From Betaproteobacteria bacterium Ga0077523 (GTDB taxonomy: Bacteria; Pseudomonadota; Gammaproteobacteria; Burkholderiales; Ga0077523), in the NCBI GenBank assembly GCA_001464695.1, contig LNDQ01000091.1:52346-116345 (forward strand): DNA of 64,000 nt, read 5' to 3'. A program made the translations under genes and the position numbers. Below, piece after piece: positions 44,339 to 54,647 of the stretch (position 1 is the stretch's first letter; every line of letters begins with the position of its first letter). The notes under the pieces were generated by a model. The model was given only the letters and a program-made list of their open reading frames with translations, did no database searches and was not told the origin of the DNA.

Positions 44339-44405
44339 CAGTCCACGGCCCCGGCTGCCCTGCCGAGACTGCGCCGGTCCGCCACCGGGAGTTCTCAAAC
44401 TTCCG

Positions 44406-44448
44406 GCTCTTCTGCCGTTATTTCCGATGGAAGAGCGGAGGTCGGAAA
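44406..44448 (+). other. Overlapping inverted repeats upstream of the hybrid kinase
   Basis: Two 7-bp stems compete: GCTCTTC (44406-44412) with GAAGAGC (44430-44436), and TTTCCGA (44421-44427) with TCGGAAA (44442-44448). The second's left arm lies in the first's loop, so they would exclude each other or form a pseudoknot. They lie 95 bases before the kinase start in a gap with no other feature. Confidence 0.4.
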
Positions 44449-44542
44449 TACACACAATCAAGACGTTGGAACGCAGGTCAGGCACCGGGGTCGCCCGGGG
44501 CCCGCGGCCACGCGCCATGGCCGGCGGCACCGGGAGGCCCGC

Positions 44543-47500
44543 GTGCTGAAATTCGGCCGACTCGGCCTATCCGCCAAGCTCAACCTGCTCGCCACGAGCC
44601 TCATCGTGCTTACCTCACTGTCGGTCGCGGGCGTGGTCGCCTACGAGCGCGTCGAGGCCGGGTATGACGCCCTGCGCGAAGACGGGCGGCGCCTCACGAC
44701 CCTGGTGGCCCGCGGCGTCGAGCAGAGCCTGCCGACCGACCGGTCCGGCACCTACGAGGCAATCGTGGGCGCGGTGGGCAACGACCGCAACGCGGCCTAC
44801 GTGGAGCTGATCGATGCCACCGGGAAGACCGTCCTGCGCCGCGCCTTCCAGCCACACGAACCGCCGCCGGCCGTGCCACAGTTGAACCACGTCGATGGCG
44901 ACGCTGCCATGCTGGCCCTCGGCCGCATCGACCGCCGCGGCGACGCGCGCTATTTCGACTTCGTCGCCCCGATCCGGCACGTCGACGCAGAACGCCGCGG
45001 CAGCGGCGTGGCCGGCTACGTGCGCCTGGGTGTCAGCGATGCGGGGCTGCGCAACGATCTGCGCAGTACCTTCGAATGGATCTTCCTCGTGACCAGCGCG
45101 GTCGCGGTACTCGGCATCGTGCTGACCCTGGTCATCACCCGGCGCATCATCCGCCCGCTGGAGACGCTGACCCGCGCGGCCCACGAGGTGGCCGATGGCC
45201 GCCTCGACGTCGAGATCGAAGTGCGCACCCACGACGAGATCGCGGATGTGGCCCGCTCGTTCCAGGCGATGATCCGCAATCTGCGCGGCTACCGCGAGGA
45301 GGTGGAACTCGCGAAGGAAACGCTCGAAGCGACCGTCGCACAGCGCACCTTCGAGTTGAACGAGCGCGCGCGCGACCTCGCCCGCACCCAGGAGCGCCTC
45401 GGACTGGCCCTGGATGGCTCCAATCTCGCGCTCTGGGACTGGGATCTCAGGAGCGGCCGCATCTTCCTGAGCGATCGCTGGAACGTGATCCTCGGCGGCA
45501 CCGTGCGCCAGAGCATCACCACCATGGAACGACTCGCCGCGATCACGCATCCCGACGATGTCCCGGACGTCGCCGAGGCAGTGCGACAGATGGTGAAAGG
45601 GCTAGTGCCGCAATATCACGTGGAGCATCGCGTCCGCACACACGACGGACAATGGCGCTGGATCCTGAGCCGCGGCAAGGTCGTGGAGCGCGACGTCGAC
45701 GGTCGCGCGGTGCGCGCCATCGGCACCAACTCCGACATCTCGCAGAGGAAGCGCGAGGAGGACGAGTTGAAGCTCGCCTCCACCGCGGCAGCAACCGCAA
45801 ACCGCTCGAAGAGCCAGTTCCTCGCGAACATGAGCCACGAGATCCGCACCCCGCTGAACGGCGTGCTCGGCATGACCGAACTGCTGCTCGACTCCGGTCT
45901 CAACCCGGACCAGCGCGAGCTTGCCGAGACCGTGGAGCGTTCGGGCGAGCACCTGCTGCAGATCATCAACGACATCCTCGACTTCTCGAAGATCGAAGCC
46001 GGCAAGCTCGAGCTCGAGCACATCGTGTTCAACCTGCGCACGGTCATCGCGGAGATGCTGGATCTGTTCGCGGAAACCGCGCGGCGCAAGGACATAGGAC
46101 TCACGTGCGACATCGCTGCCGACGTCCCCGACCACGTCGTCGGCGACCCGGTGCGGCTGAAGCAGGTGCTCGCCAACCTGGTGAGCAACGCGATCAAGTT
46201 CACCCACGAAGGCAAGGTGAGCGTCACCGTGGCGGTGCTGTCCCGTGAGGACCTCAGCGTACGCCTCGAGCTCACCGTGCGCGATACCGGCATCGGCATC
46301 CCCGCCGAGGTCCAGGCGCACATCTTCGAGGCCTTCTCGCAGGCCGACGGCAGCACGACGCGGCGGTTCGGCGGAACCGGGCTGGGACTGTCCATCGTCC
46401 GCCAGTTGACCCGCATGATGGGGGGCGACGTGACGATCGCGAGCGAACCCGGCCAGGGCAGCACGTTCCGCGTTCAGATCGCGCTCGATGCGGCGCTGGC
46501 ACCGCTCGACCTGTCCGGACGGACCAAAGCGGTCCCGCGGGTGCTGATCGTGGATCCGTCCGATGACGATCGCACTGCGCTGGCGCAGCACTTGTCGCGG
46601 CTCGGTGTCAGCACGGAAGACGTGCGCACCGGCGCCGAAGCACTCGAGCACCTGCGTGCGTCGCCATCACCCTGCAATCTGGTGCTGCTCGAGCAGCGCC
46701 TGGCGGACGGCGATGGCCTCAATGTCGCACGCATGCTGCGCGATCAGGTGGCACTGGAGCGTCGGCCGCGCATCGTCCTGGTGAGCAGTACCGGGTCGAC
46801 CGCCGATCGATCGTTGCTGGCCGAACTCGACATCGAGGGCTGGATCGGAAAGCCGGTGCGCCGCGAAGCCATCCGTCGGCTGATCGAAGGACTGTTCCCG
46901 GGAGCCATGCCGACTCGGGCTGACGCGACTGCGGCCGACAACTTTGCCGGCTCGCGGGTGCTGCTGGTGGAGGACAACGCCGTCAACCAGATGGTGGCGA
47001 CGACCATGCTGCAGGCCGCGGGCTGCATCGTAGAAGTGGCTGCCAATGGCCGCGAAGCGCTGGAGCGTCTCGAGCGCAACCGCTATCAGCTCGTGCTGAT
47101 GGACTGCCAGATGCCGGAGATGGACGGCTACGCAGCCACGAGCGAATGGCGGCGGCGCGAACGCGCGAGCGGCACGCACCAGATCATCGTCGCGCTGACC
47201 GCGAACGCCATGGAAGGCGACCGCGAGCGTTGCGTGGCTGCGGGCATGGATGACTACCTCGCGAAGCCGTTTCGCCGCGAGCAGATGCTGGGGATGCTGC
47301 GGCGCTACCTGCGTTCGGACGATCGCGCGGTGCCGGAACCGGCTGACGCTGATGTGCCGGCCACCCCCGTCGAATTCGATCCGAAGGCTCTCGACAACCT
47401 GCGCGAGATCGAGCGCGGCGGTGCACCGGGCCTGGTCGTGCAAGTGATCGAAACGTACGTCGCGTCCGCGCGCGACCTGGTGGCATCGCTCGGACCGTCG

Positions 47501-47734
47501 CTCGCGTCGGGCGATCTGAAGGAATTGCATCGCGCCGCCCACACCTTGAAATCGTCCAGCGCCAACGTCGGGGCGATGGCGCTTAGTACCCTCGCGAAGC
47601 AGCTGGAAGCCGAAGCGGCGGCGCAACGCACCGAGTCGGCCCCCGACCTGATCCATCGCATCGGCATCGCGTTCACCGCCGCAGTCGGCGTGCTCGAGCG
47701 TGAAATTCCGGAGATGAACCATGCACCCGTCTGA
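44543..47734 (+). CDS. Hybrid sensor kinase: HAMP, PAS, HisKA, HATPase, two receivers, Hpt
   Basis: 1063 residues. Two membrane segments (about 15-34 and 178-200) bound a periplasmic sensor domain. Then come HAMP (200-255), PAS (285-400), HisKA with His432 (MSHEIRTPLNG), an ATPase domain with DTGIGIP and GTGLGLSIV, a first receiver in which the phospho-acceptor is replaced by Glu716 (VLLEQRLADG), a second receiver with Asp853 (VLMDCQMPEMDG), and an Hpt domain with His1000 (AAHTLKSSS). Likely relay: His432 to Asp853 to His1000 to an outside receiver. The c-di-GMP enzyme gene overlaps it by 14 bases and has an N-terminal receiver, so it is the obvious target. Confidence 0.93.
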   Translation: MLKFGRLGLSAKLNLLATSLIVLTSLSVAGVVAYERVEAGYDALREDGRRLTTLVARGVEQSLPTDRSGTYEAIVGAVGNDRNAAYVELIDATGKTVLRRAFQPHEPPPAVPQLNHVDGDAAMLALGRIDRRGDARYFDFVAPIRHVDAERRGSGVAGYVRLGVSDAGLRNDLRSTFEWIFLVTSAVAVLGIVLTLVITRRIIRPLETLTRAAHEVADGRLDVEIEVRTHDEIADVARSFQAMIRNLRGYREEVELAKETLEATVAQRTFELNERARDLARTQERLGLALDGSNLALWDWDLRSGRIFLSDRWNVILGGTVRQSITTMERLAAITHPDDVPDVAEAVRQMVKGLVPQYHVEHRVRTHDGQWRWILSRGKVVERDVDGRAVRAIGTNSDISQRKREEDELKLASTAAATANRSKSQFLANMSHEIRTPLNGVLGMTELLLDSGLNPDQRELAETVERSGEHLLQIINDILDFSKIEAGKLELEHIVFNLRTVIAEMLDLFAETARRKDIGLTCDIAADVPDHVVGDPVRLKQVLANLVSNAIKFTHEGKVSVTVAVLSREDLSVRLELTVRDTGIGIPAEVQAHIFEAFSQADGSTTRRFGGTGLGLSIVRQLTRMMGGDVTIASEPGQGSTFRVQIALDAALAPLDLSGRTKAVPRVLIVDPSDDDRTALAQHLSRLGVSTEDVRTGAEALEHLRASPSPCNLVLLEQRLADGDGLNVARMLRDQVALERRPRIVLVSSTGSTADRSLLAELDIEGWIGKPVRREAIRRLIEGLFPGAMPTRADATAADNFAGSRVLLVEDNAVNQMVATTMLQAAGCIVEVAANGREALERLERNRYQLVLMDCQMPEMDGYAATSEWRRRERASGTHQIIVALTANAMEGDRERCVAAGMDDYLAKPFRREQMLGMLRRYLRSDDRAVPEPADADVPATPVEFDPKALDNLREIERGGAPGLVVQVIETYVASARDLVASLGPSLASGDLKELHRAAHTLKSSSANVGAMALSTLAKQLEAEAAAQRTESAPDLIHRIGIAFTAAVGVLEREIPEMNHAPV

Positions 47735-49877
47735 AGCAAACGCCCTGCTGCCGCTCGCGCTCGTGGTCGACGACGACGCCACGATCCGCATGATCGCGAC
47801 GCAGACGTTGAAGCAGCATGGGTTCCGCATCCTCGAAGCGAGCGACGGCGAGCAGGCGCTCGCGATTGTCGAACGCAACCAGCCCGACCTGATCCTGCTG
47901 GACGTCATCATGCCCGGCATCAACGGGTACGAGACCTGCCGGCGTTTGCGCGAGCTCGACGCCGGGCGCCATGTCCCGGTGCTGATGCTGACCGGTCTCG
48001 ACGACCTCGAATCCATCAATCACGCGTACGAGGCCGGCGCCACCGACTTCGCGGCCAAGCCGATCAACTGGGCAGTGCTTGGTCACCGGGTGCGCTACAT
48101 GCTGCGTGCGGCCGAAGCCTTCAAGGGGCTGGTCGAAAGCCAGGCGCTGCTGTCGAGCACCCAGCGCATCGCACGCCTGGGCTCCTGGAGCTGGGAGGTC
48201 GTCACCGAACGCGGTCAATGGTCCGAGGAGGCGTTCCGCATTCTCGGCTATGACCCGGGATCGGTCCCCGCTTCGGTCCAGAACTATCTGGCGCGCGTGC
48301 ATCCGGAAGAAAGCGGTCAGGCACGCGAGGCAATCCGCGAACTGCTGTCCGGCAAGCAGATGGTCGAGATCACCCACCGCATCACGGTCCCGGGCGGCGA
48401 GGAGCGACACGTGAAGCTGCACGGCGAAGTGCGTTGCGACGATCAAGGCCGACCAATGCACGCCTACGGCACGATCCAGGACGTTACCGAAAGCAAGCAG
48501 GTGGAGGAACGCATCCGCCATCTCGCGTACTTCGACGGTCTCACGGAACTCCCGAACCGCCACTTCTTCATCGAGAACGTGGCGAAATCGCTGCATCACG
48601 CGAAGCGCCATGGACGGGTCCTGGGCGTGTTGTCCATGGACCTGGACCAGTTCAAGCGCATCAACGACACGCTCGGTCACACCATCGGCGACAAGCTGCT
48701 GCAGGCGGTGGCCGGGCGATTGCGCGACGGCATTCGCGCGCAGGACACCCTCGCTCTCACCGACGGCGATGCGCCGCTCGGGCTGGCGCGCCTGGGGGGC
48801 GACGAGTTCTGCATTCTCCTGACGGAGATCAGTCAGTTCCACGACGCCGCGCGGGTCGCACGCCGCATCCTCGAGTCCCTGGCGGAGCCGTTCAAACTCG
48901 ACGACAACGAGCTGTTCGTGACCACCTCCATCGGGATCTCCTTGTTTCCGTCCGATGGCGACACGCCCGAAGCGCTCATCAAGAACGCCGACGCCGCGAT
49001 GTACTACGCGAAGAGCCAGGGGCGCAACAACTACCAGTTCTACGGCAAGACGATGAACTCGCGCGCACTCGAGAAGCTCGCGATGGAGTCGCAATTGCGC
49101 AAGGCGATCGAGCGCTCCGAGTTCGAACTGCACTTCCAACCCAAGCTCGACCTGCGCAGTGGCCGCATTTCCGGGGCCGAAGCCCTGATCCGCTGGCGCC
49201 ATCCGGAGCTCGGCATGGTGCCGCCGATCGACTTCATCCCGCTCGCCGAGGAATCAGGGCTCATCGTGCCGATCGGCGAATGGGTGTTGCGTGCTGCCTG
49301 CGATCAGAACAAGCGCTGGCAGGCGCGCGGCCTGCCGCCGATCCACGTGGCGGTCAACATCTCGAGCCCGCACTTCCGCCACAGCGGCCTGCTGCCGATG
49401 GTTGCCCGCACCCTGCACGAGACCGGGCTTCGCCCCGATTGCGTGGAAGTCGAGGTGACCGAGAGCATGTTGATGGACGACATGGAAACCACGCTCGCCA
49501 CGCTGCACAAGTTGAAGGATATGGGGCTGCGCCTCGCGATCGACGATTTCGGCACTGGTTATTCGTCGCTGTCGTACCTGAAGCGCTTCCCGCTCGATGC
49601 GCTCAAGGTGGACCGCTCGTTCGTGAAGGACACGCCAGGCGCTGCCGACGATGCCGCCATCACGTCCGCCATCATCGCGATGGCCCACAGTCTCAAGCTC
49701 GAAGTTGTGGCCGAGGGGGTCGAAACGGAGGCACAGCTCGACTTCCTCAAGGCACGCGGATGCGAATACGTACAGGGCTACCTCATCAGCCGACCGCTGG
49801 CGGCCGAAGATTTCATCACGTTGCTCACGAACGAGGGCGAGCGACCGGTAGCCAAGCCGCTGCGGGCGTCCCGCTGA
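47721..49877 (+). CDS. Receiver-PAS-GGDEF-EAL protein, c-di-GMP cyclase/phosphodiesterase
   Basis: 718 residues. Receiver at 10-125 with VVDDDA, Asp61 (LLDVIMPG) and Lys in AAKP; PAS at 145-260; GGDEF motif intact at 359-363; EAL motif intact at 487-489 with the usual C-terminal residues (DDFGTGYSSLSYLK, VEGVET). It can make and degrade c-di-GMP, switching between biofilm and motility; which activity dominates cannot be read. Phosphorylation of Asp61 by the overlapping hybrid kinase gene probably controls it. It ends at a strong terminator shared with rplQ. Confidence 0.93.
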   Translation: MHPSEANALLPLALVVDDDATIRMIATQTLKQHGFRILEASDGEQALAIVERNQPDLILLDVIMPGINGYETCRRLRELDAGRHVPVLMLTGLDDLESINHAYEAGATDFAAKPINWAVLGHRVRYMLRAAEAFKGLVESQALLSSTQRIARLGSWSWEVVTERGQWSEEAFRILGYDPGSVPASVQNYLARVHPEESGQAREAIRELLSGKQMVEITHRITVPGGEERHVKLHGEVRCDDQGRPMHAYGTIQDVTESKQVEERIRHLAYFDGLTELPNRHFFIENVAKSLHHAKRHGRVLGVLSMDLDQFKRINDTLGHTIGDKLLQAVAGRLRDGIRAQDTLALTDGDAPLGLARLGGDEFCILLTEISQFHDAARVARRILESLAEPFKLDDNELFVTTSIGISLFPSDGDTPEALIKNADAAMYYAKSQGRNNYQFYGKTMNSRALEKLAMESQLRKAIERSEFELHFQPKLDLRSGRISGAEALIRWRHPELGMVPPIDFIPLAEESGLIVPIGEWVLRAACDQNKRWQARGLPPIHVAVNISSPHFRHSGLLPMVARTLHETGLRPDCVEVEVTESMLMDDMETTLATLHKLKDMGLRLAIDDFGTGYSSLSYLKRFPLDALKVDRSFVKDTPGAADDAAITSAIIAMAHSLKLEVVAEGVETEAQLDFLKARGCEYVQGYLISRPLAAEDFITLLTNEGERPVAKPLRASR

Positions 49878-49901
49878 AAGTTCGATCCGTCCCCAATAAG
49901 C

Positions 49902-49931
49902 AAAAAGGCCGCTGGATTCAGCGGCCTTTTT
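49902..49931. terminator. Bidirectional terminator between the GGDEF-EAL gene and rplQ
   Basis: A 13-bp stem, AAAAAGGCCGCTG with CAGCGGCCTTTTT, has a four-base GATT loop and A/T runs on both sides. It ends the plus-strand signalling operon and the minus-strand alpha ribosomal operon. Confidence 0.95.
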
Positions 49932-49959
49932 GTTTCCGGAGCTGCGACGAAACGACGTC

Positions 49960-50352
49960 TCAGGCGCTCTTTGCCGCGCCTTCCTCGGCTGATTCCGGAC
50001 GATCCAGCAACTCGACCAGAGCCATCGGCGCGTTGTCGCCCACGCGGAATCCGGTCTTCAGGATCCGCAGGTAGCCGCCGTTGCGATTCGCATAGCGGGG
50101 CCCAAGCTCGTTGAAGAGCTTGCCCACCAGGTCACGATCACGCAGGCGCGAGAATGCCAGGCGCCGGTTGGCGAGCGTGGGCGTCTTGCCGAGCGTAATC
50201 ATGGGCTCGGCGACACGGCGCAGCTCCTTGGCCTTGGGCAGCGTGGTCTTGATGACCTCGTGCTTCAGCAGCGCGTTGGTGAGGTTGCGCAGCATCGCGA
50301 GGCGATGGCTGCTGGTGCGGTTGAGTTTTCTGAGTCCCAGGCGGTGGCGCAT
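49960..50352 (-). CDS. rplQ: 50S ribosomal protein L17
   Basis: 130 residues. [17 protein letters not shown] at the N-terminus is the L17 signature. It lies at the rim of the 50S exit tunnel. It is the last gene of the alpha operon (after rpoA, 48 bases between), followed by a bidirectional terminator. Length and sequence are normal; the C-terminal 15 residues ([12 protein letters not shown]) are a variable tail. Confidence 0.97.
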   Translation of the reverse strand: MRHRLGLRKLNRTSSHRLAMLRNLTNALLKHEVIKTTLPKAKELRRVAEPMITLGKTPTLANRRLAFSRLRDRDLVGKLFNELGPRYANRNGGYLRILKTGFRVGDNAPMALVELLDRPESAEEGAAKSA

Positions 50353-50400
50353 GTGGCACCTTTTCTAGTTCGTTGGGTCGTGGCGCAGTTCGAGTCGCCG

Positions 50401-51378
50401 TCAGGCCTTCTCGAGCCCGGCCGGCGGCCAGTTCTCCAGCTTCATCCCGAGCGTGAGACCGCGCGAGGCGAGCACTTCCTTGATCTCGTTCAGTGACTTG
50501 CGACCGAGGTTCGGGGTCTTCAGCAACTCCGTCTCGGTGCGCTGGATGAGATCACCGATGTAGTAGATGTTCTCGGCCTTGAGGCAGTTGGCCGAGCGCA
50601 CCGTGAGTTCCAGGTCGTCGACCGGGCGCAGCAGGATCGGATCGACCTGCGGGGTCTTGGGCGCGTCGGCCACGATGGGCGTGCCCTTGAGATCGGCGAA
50701 GGTCTCGAGCTGGTCGCGCAGAATGCGCGCCGAGTAGCGGATCGCCTCCTCCGGCTCCATCACGCCGTTGGTTTCGACATCCATGACGAGCTTGTCGAGG
50801 TCGGTGCGCTGTTCCACGCGTGCGCTCTCGACCGCGTAGCTCACCCGGCGCACCGGGCTGAACGAGGCGTCCATCAGCACGTGGCCGATGCTGCGGCTCT
50901 CGCGGTTGATCGGGCGCTGGCTCGCCGGCACGTAGCCGGTACCGGCCTCGACCGTGATCTGCATGTCGATCTTGCCGCCGGCCGCGAGGTGGGCGATGAC
51001 GTGGTTCGGGTTGATGATCTCGACGTCGTGCGAGCCTTCGATGTCACCGGCCGTCACGGGGCCTTCGCCCTGCTTCTTGAGATTCAGCACGGCCTGCTCG
51101 CGATTATGGAGCTTCAGCACGATGCCCTTCAGGTTGAGCAGGATGTCGACGACGTCTTCCTGCACGCCGTCCAGCGTCGAGTACTCGTGCAGGACGCCCG
51201 AGATCTTCACTTCGGTCGGTGCGAAACCCGGCATCGACGAGAGCAGGATGCGCCGCAGGGCGTTGCCCAACGTATAGCCGTAGCCGCGCTCGAACGGCTC
51301 CATGGTGACTTTCGCATGGAAAGGACCGAGGTGCTGCACTTCGATGATGCGGGGCTTCAGGAGAGCGCTGCTTGCCAT
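50401..51378 (-). CDS. rpoA: DNA-directed RNA polymerase subunit alpha
   Basis: 325 residues. N-terminal dimerisation domain ([20 protein letters not shown] region from about residue 29) and C-terminal domain that binds UP elements and activators ([20 protein letters not shown] region, residues 265-284, and [14 protein letters not shown]). It assembles the RNA polymerase core. Part of the alpha operon rpsM-rpsK-rpsD-rpoA-rplQ. 22 bases after rpsD... no: 78 bases separate it from the rpsD stop at 51457. Confidence 0.98.
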   Translation of the reverse strand: MASSALLKPRIIEVQHLGPFHAKVTMEPFERGYGYTLGNALRRILLSSMPGFAPTEVKISGVLHEYSTLDGVQEDVVDILLNLKGIVLKLHNREQAVLNLKKQGEGPVTAGDIEGSHDVEIINPNHVIAHLAAGGKIDMQITVEAGTGYVPASQRPINRESRSIGHVLMDASFSPVRRVSYAVESARVEQRTDLDKLVMDVETNGVMEPEEAIRYSARILRDQLETFADLKGTPIVADAPKTPQVDPILLRPVDDLELTVRSANCLKAENIYYIGDLIQRTETELLKTPNLGRKSLNEIKEVLASRGLTLGMKLENWPPAGLEKA

Positions 51379-51456
51379 GAGCTTGGACCCTTTGTGGTGG
51401 AAGCTGGGAAGCTTCGTGCCGGTGCCGGATGAGGCACCGGCAACGGATTCAACGGA

Positions 51457-52083
51457 TTACTTGGAGTAGAGTTCGACGACCAGCGATTCGTTGATGGTCG
51501 AGGGCAACTCGGAGCGCTGCGGCTTCGCGCGGTACGTGCCCTTCATCGACTTGGCGTCGACGTCGATCCACTCGGGGAAACCGCGGCCTTCGGCAGCTTC
51601 GACCGACGCCTTGATGCGCAGTTGTGCCTTGGCACGCTCGGCGACCTCGACCACGTCCCCCACCTTCACCTGGTAGGACGGGATGTTGACGCGCTTGCCG
51701 TTCACCAGGATGCCGTTGTGACGCACGATCTGGCGTGCCTCGGAACGGGAAGCCCCGAAGCCCATGCGGAAGGACACCGTGTCGAGACGGCTCTCCAGCA
51801 GTTGCAGCAGGTTCTCGCCGGTGATGCCCTTGCGGCGTTCGGCTTCCTTGTAGCCCTTGCGGAACTGGCGCTCGAGGATGCCGTAGATGCGGCGCACCTT
51901 CTGCTTCTCGCGCAACTGCACGCCGTAGTCGGACAGGCGCGTGTTGCGCTGGCCGTGCTGGCCGGGCGCGTAGCTGCGGCGCTCGATCGCACACTTGTCG
52001 GTGAAGCACTTCTCGCCCTTCAGGAACAGCTTTTCGCCTTCCCGTCGGCATTGGCGGCACTTCGCGTCGGTATTCCTTGCCAT
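51457..52083 (-). CDS. rpsD: 30S ribosomal protein S4, zinc-type
   Basis: 208 residues. Cysteines C9, C12, C26 and C31 (CRQC and CFTDKC) form the zinc finger of C+ type S4, which E. coli and Burkholderia S4 lack in part. The S4 RNA-binding domain (about 95-160) shows [20 protein letters not shown] region and [17 protein letters not shown]4 starts 30S assembly and represses the alpha operon in E. coli. The ATG at 52083 was chosen by homology; the frame extends 15 codons upstream. Confidence 0.97.
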   Translation of the reverse strand: MARNTDAKCRQCRREGEKLFLKGEKCFTDKCAIERRSYAPGQHGQRNTRLSDYGVQLREKQKVRRIYGILERQFRKGYKEAERRKGITGENLLQLLESRLDTVSFRMGFGASRSEARQIVRHNGILVNGKRVNIPSYQVKVGDVVEVAERAKAQLRIKASVEAAEGRGFPEWIDVDAKSMKGTYRAKPQRSELPSTINESLVVELYSK

Positions 52084-52102
52084 CGTCGATGACCTCTTGC
52101 TT

Positions 52103-52492
52103 CTAGATGCGACGCTTCTTCGGCGCACGGCACCCGTTATGGGGAACCGGCGTCACGTCGGAGATGCTGGTGATCTTGAAACCCACGTTGTTCAACGCCC
52201 GCACGGCGGACTCGCGACCCGGACCCGGGCCCTTGATGCGGACCTCGAGGTTCTTGACGCCGCATTCCTGCGCGGCCTTGCCGGCGGATTCCGCAGCGAC
52301 CTGCGCGGCGAACGGGGTCGACTTGCGCGAGCCCTTGAATCCGGCGGCGCCGGACGTGGCCCACGACAGCGCATTACCCTGCCGATCGGTGATGGTGATG
52401 ATGGTGTTGTTGAAGGAAGCGTGCACGTGGGCGATACCTTCCGCCACGTTCTTCTTGACCTTCTTCCGCACCCGGGTCTGCGCTTTAGCCAT
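52103..52492 (-). CDS. rpsK: 30S ribosomal protein S11
   Basis: 129 residues. [16 protein letters not shown] and the C-terminal [16 protein letters not shown] are the S11 hallmarks. It binds 16S rRNA in the platform near S7 and mRNA. It lies 19 bases before rpsD in the alpha operon and 31 after rpsM. No abnormal residues seen. Confidence 0.98.
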   Translation of the reverse strand: MAKAQTRVRKKVKKNVAEGIAHVHASFNNTIITITDRQGNALSWATSGAAGFKGSRKSTPFAAQVAAESAGKAAQECGVKNLEVRIKGPGPGRESAVRALNNVGFKITSISDVTPVPHNGCRAPKKRRI

Positions 52493-52523
52493 GTGAGCTT
52501 GTCCTCGAATCCTGCATCTGAAG

Positions 52524-52889
52524 TTACTTCGACGCCGCGCGCACGGCCTTGCGCGGACCCTTGCGGGTGCGCGCGTTGGTGCGCGTGCGCTGACCGCGCA
52601 CCGGCAGACCGCGGCGATGACGAGTGCCGCGGTAGCAGCCGAGGTCCATGAGGCGCTTCACGTTCATGGACACCTCACGGCGCAGATCCCCCTCCACCGT
52701 GTAGCGACCCACCTGCTCGCGCAGCTTGTCCATCTGCGCGTCGGAGAGATCCTTGATCTTGGTGGTCGGAGTCACGCCCGCATCGGCGCAGATCTTCTTC
52801 GCGCGCGGGCGACCGATGCCGAAGATGGCCGTGAGGGCGATCTCGGTGTGTTGATGGTTGGGGATGTTGACCCCTGCGATGCGTGCCAT
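52524..52889 (-). CDS. rpsM: 30S ribosomal protein S13
   Basis: 121 residues. [19 protein letters not shown] and the C-terminal [18 protein letters not shown] tail that contacts the P-site tRNA identify S13. First S-protein of the alpha operon, following rpmJ with 49 bases. Normal length. Confidence 0.98.
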   Translation of the reverse strand: MARIAGVNIPNHQHTEIALTAIFGIGRPRAKKICADAGVTPTTKIKDLSDAQMDKLREQVGRYTVEGDLRREVSMNVKRLMDLGCYRGTRHRRGLPVRGQRTRTNARTRKGPRKAVRAASK

Positions 52890-52938
52890 GCGTGACCTTC
52901 GTTCGCTTGAATGTCTTTCGGTTGTGCCGGAGCTGTTC

Positions 52939-53052
52939 TCAGCCCTGACGCTGCTTGTGCCGCGGATCCTCGCAGATCACCCGGACCACCCGGTTGCGCC
53001 GGATGATCTTGCACTTGCGGCAGATTTTCTTGACGCTTGCCTGGACTCTCAT
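52939..53052 (-). CDS. rpmJ: 50S ribosomal protein L36
   Basis: 37 residues, read directly from the minus strand between infA and rpsM. The translated sequence begins [15 protein letters not shown] and ends RHKQRQG. The C-x2-C, later Cys and His form the zinc site of the C+ form. The short gene sits at its normal place after infA. Complete. Confidence 0.97.
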   Translation of the reverse strand: MRVQASVKKICRKCKIIRRNRVVRVICEDPRHKQRQG

Positions 53053-53062
53053 TTCAGTTCTC

Positions 53063-53281
53063 CTACTTGGCCCGGAACACGATGCGGGCTCGACTCAGAT
53101 CGTACGGTGTCAGCTCGACGGTCACCTTGTCGCCCGGCAGGATCCGGATGTAGTGCATGCGCATCTTTCCGGATATATGCCCCAACACCACGTGGCCGTT
53201 TTCCAATTTCACCCGGAAGGTCGCATTCGGCAGGGTTTCGATGATCTCCCCCTGCATCTGAATGGTTTCTTCCTTCGACAT
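53063..53281 (-). CDS. infA: Translation initiation factor IF-1
   Basis: 72 residues, single OB fold with [20 protein letters not shown] at the start and [15 protein letters not shown] near the end. It occupies the A site during initiation. In betaproteobacteria infA lies between secY and rpmJ as here; in E. coli it is elsewhere. 18 bases after secY's stop. Confidence 0.97.
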   Translation of the reverse strand: MSKEETIQMQGEIIETLPNATFRVKLENGHVVLGHISGKMRMHYIRILPGDKVTVELTPYDLSRARIVFRAK

Positions 53282-53299
53282 ACGGTAGCGTCACCCTCT

Positions 53300-54628
53300 T
53301 CAACGCGTCGGAAACGAAGCGCCGCTCTTGAAGTTGGCCTTCTTGAGCAGGCTCTCGTACTGGTGCGACATCATGTACGCCTGCACCTGCGACATGAAAT
53401 CCATCGTGACGACCACGATGATCAGCAGGCTGGTACCGCCGAAATAGAACGGCACGTTCTTCCAGACGATCAGGAACTCCGGCAGCAGACAGACCAGGGT
53501 CACGTAGAGCGCACCGGCCAGCGTGAGCCGCATGATGATGCGCTCGATGTACTTCGCGGTCTGCTCGCCCGGGCGGATGCCAGGAACGAACGCTCCACCC
53601 TTCTTGAGATTCTCGGCCGTCTCCTTCGGGTTGAACACGAGGGCGGTGTAGAAGAAGCAGAAGAAGATGATCGCCGAGGCGTACAGCAGCACGTAGATCG
53701 GCTGGCCGGGGTGCAGGGTAGCACCGATGCTGCGCAGCCAGGCCATGCTCTCGTTGGTCCCGAACCAACCGGCCAGCGTGGCCGGGAACAGGATGATCGA
53801 TGACGCGAAGATCGGCGGAATCACTCCCGCGATGTTCAGCTTGAGCGGCAGGTGCGAACTCTGACCGCCGTAGACCTTGCGGCCCACCTGTCGTTTCGCA
53901 TAGTTCACGAGAATCTTGCGCTGCCCACGCTCGACGAACACGACAAAGGCGGTCACCAGAATCGCGGCGGCGAACAGGAACAGCACCAGCGGAATCGAAT
54001 AGGACCCGGTACGCGTGAGTTCGAGCGTGCTGCCGATCGCGCGCGGCAGGCCCGCCGCAATGCCGGCGAAGATGATGAGCGAAATGCCGTTACCGATGCC
54101 GCGCTCGGTGATCTGCTCACCCAGCCACATCAGGAACATGGTGCCCGTGACCAGGGTGACCACCGTGGTGAACCGGAACGCAAGCCCCGGGTCGATCACC
54201 AGGCCCCTCTGGGACTCGAGGGCAATGGCGATGCCCAGGCCCTGGAACGTGGCGAGCGCCAGCGTGCCGTAGCGGGTGTACTGGGTAATCTTGCGCCGAC
54301 CTGCTTCCCCTTCCTTCTTGAGCGCTTCCAACTGCGGCGACACGACCGTCATCAACTGCATGATGATCGAGGCCGAGATGTACGGCATGATCCCCAACGC
54401 GAAGATGGTGAAGCGCGACAGCGCTCCACCCGAGAACATGTTGAACATGTCCAGGATGCCGCCCTGCTGGCTCTTGAACAGTTCCGCAAGCTGGTCGGGG
54501 TCGATACCCGGGACCGGCACGTGCGCACCGATCCGATAGACGATCAGCGCCCCGAGCAGAAACAAGAGTCGGCGCTTCAGGTCGCCGAACTTGCCGCTCA
54601 TGCCGAGGAGGCCGTTGTCGTTTGCCAC
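53300..54628 (-). CDS. secY: Protein translocase subunit SecY
   Basis: 442 residues with ten membrane segments, forming the SecYEG channel. Start chosen as GTG at 54628, 19 bases past the rplO stop; it gives an N-terminus [20 protein letters not shown] like other betaproteobacterial SecY. An ATG at 54697 would overlap rplO by 50 bases. Typical motifs: VPVPGID after segment 1, [11 protein letters not shown] (plug region) and the cytoplasmic loop [14 protein letters not shown]. Confidence 0.96.
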   Translation of the reverse strand: MANDNGLLGMSGKFGDLKRRLLFLLGALIVYRIGAHVPVPGIDPDQLAELFKSQQGGILDMFNMFSGGALSRFTIFALGIMPYISASIIMQLMTVVSPQLEALKKEGEAGRRKITQYTRYGTLALATFQGLGIAIALESQRGLVIDPGLAFRFTTVVTLVTGTMFLMWLGEQITERGIGNGISLIIFAGIAAGLPRAIGSTLELTRTGSYSIPLVLFLFAAAILVTAFVVFVERGQRKILVNYAKRQVGRKVYGGQSSHLPLKLNIAGVIPPIFASSIILFPATLAGWFGTNESMAWLRSIGATLHPGQPIYVLLYASAIIFFCFFYTALVFNPKETAENLKKGGAFVPGIRPGEQTAKYIERIIMRLTLAGALYVTLVCLLPEFLIVWKNVPFYFGGTSLLIIVVVTMDFMSQVQAYMMSHQYESLLKKANFKSGASFPTR

Positions 54629-54647
54629 GAGTTCGTCCCGGTCCCGT

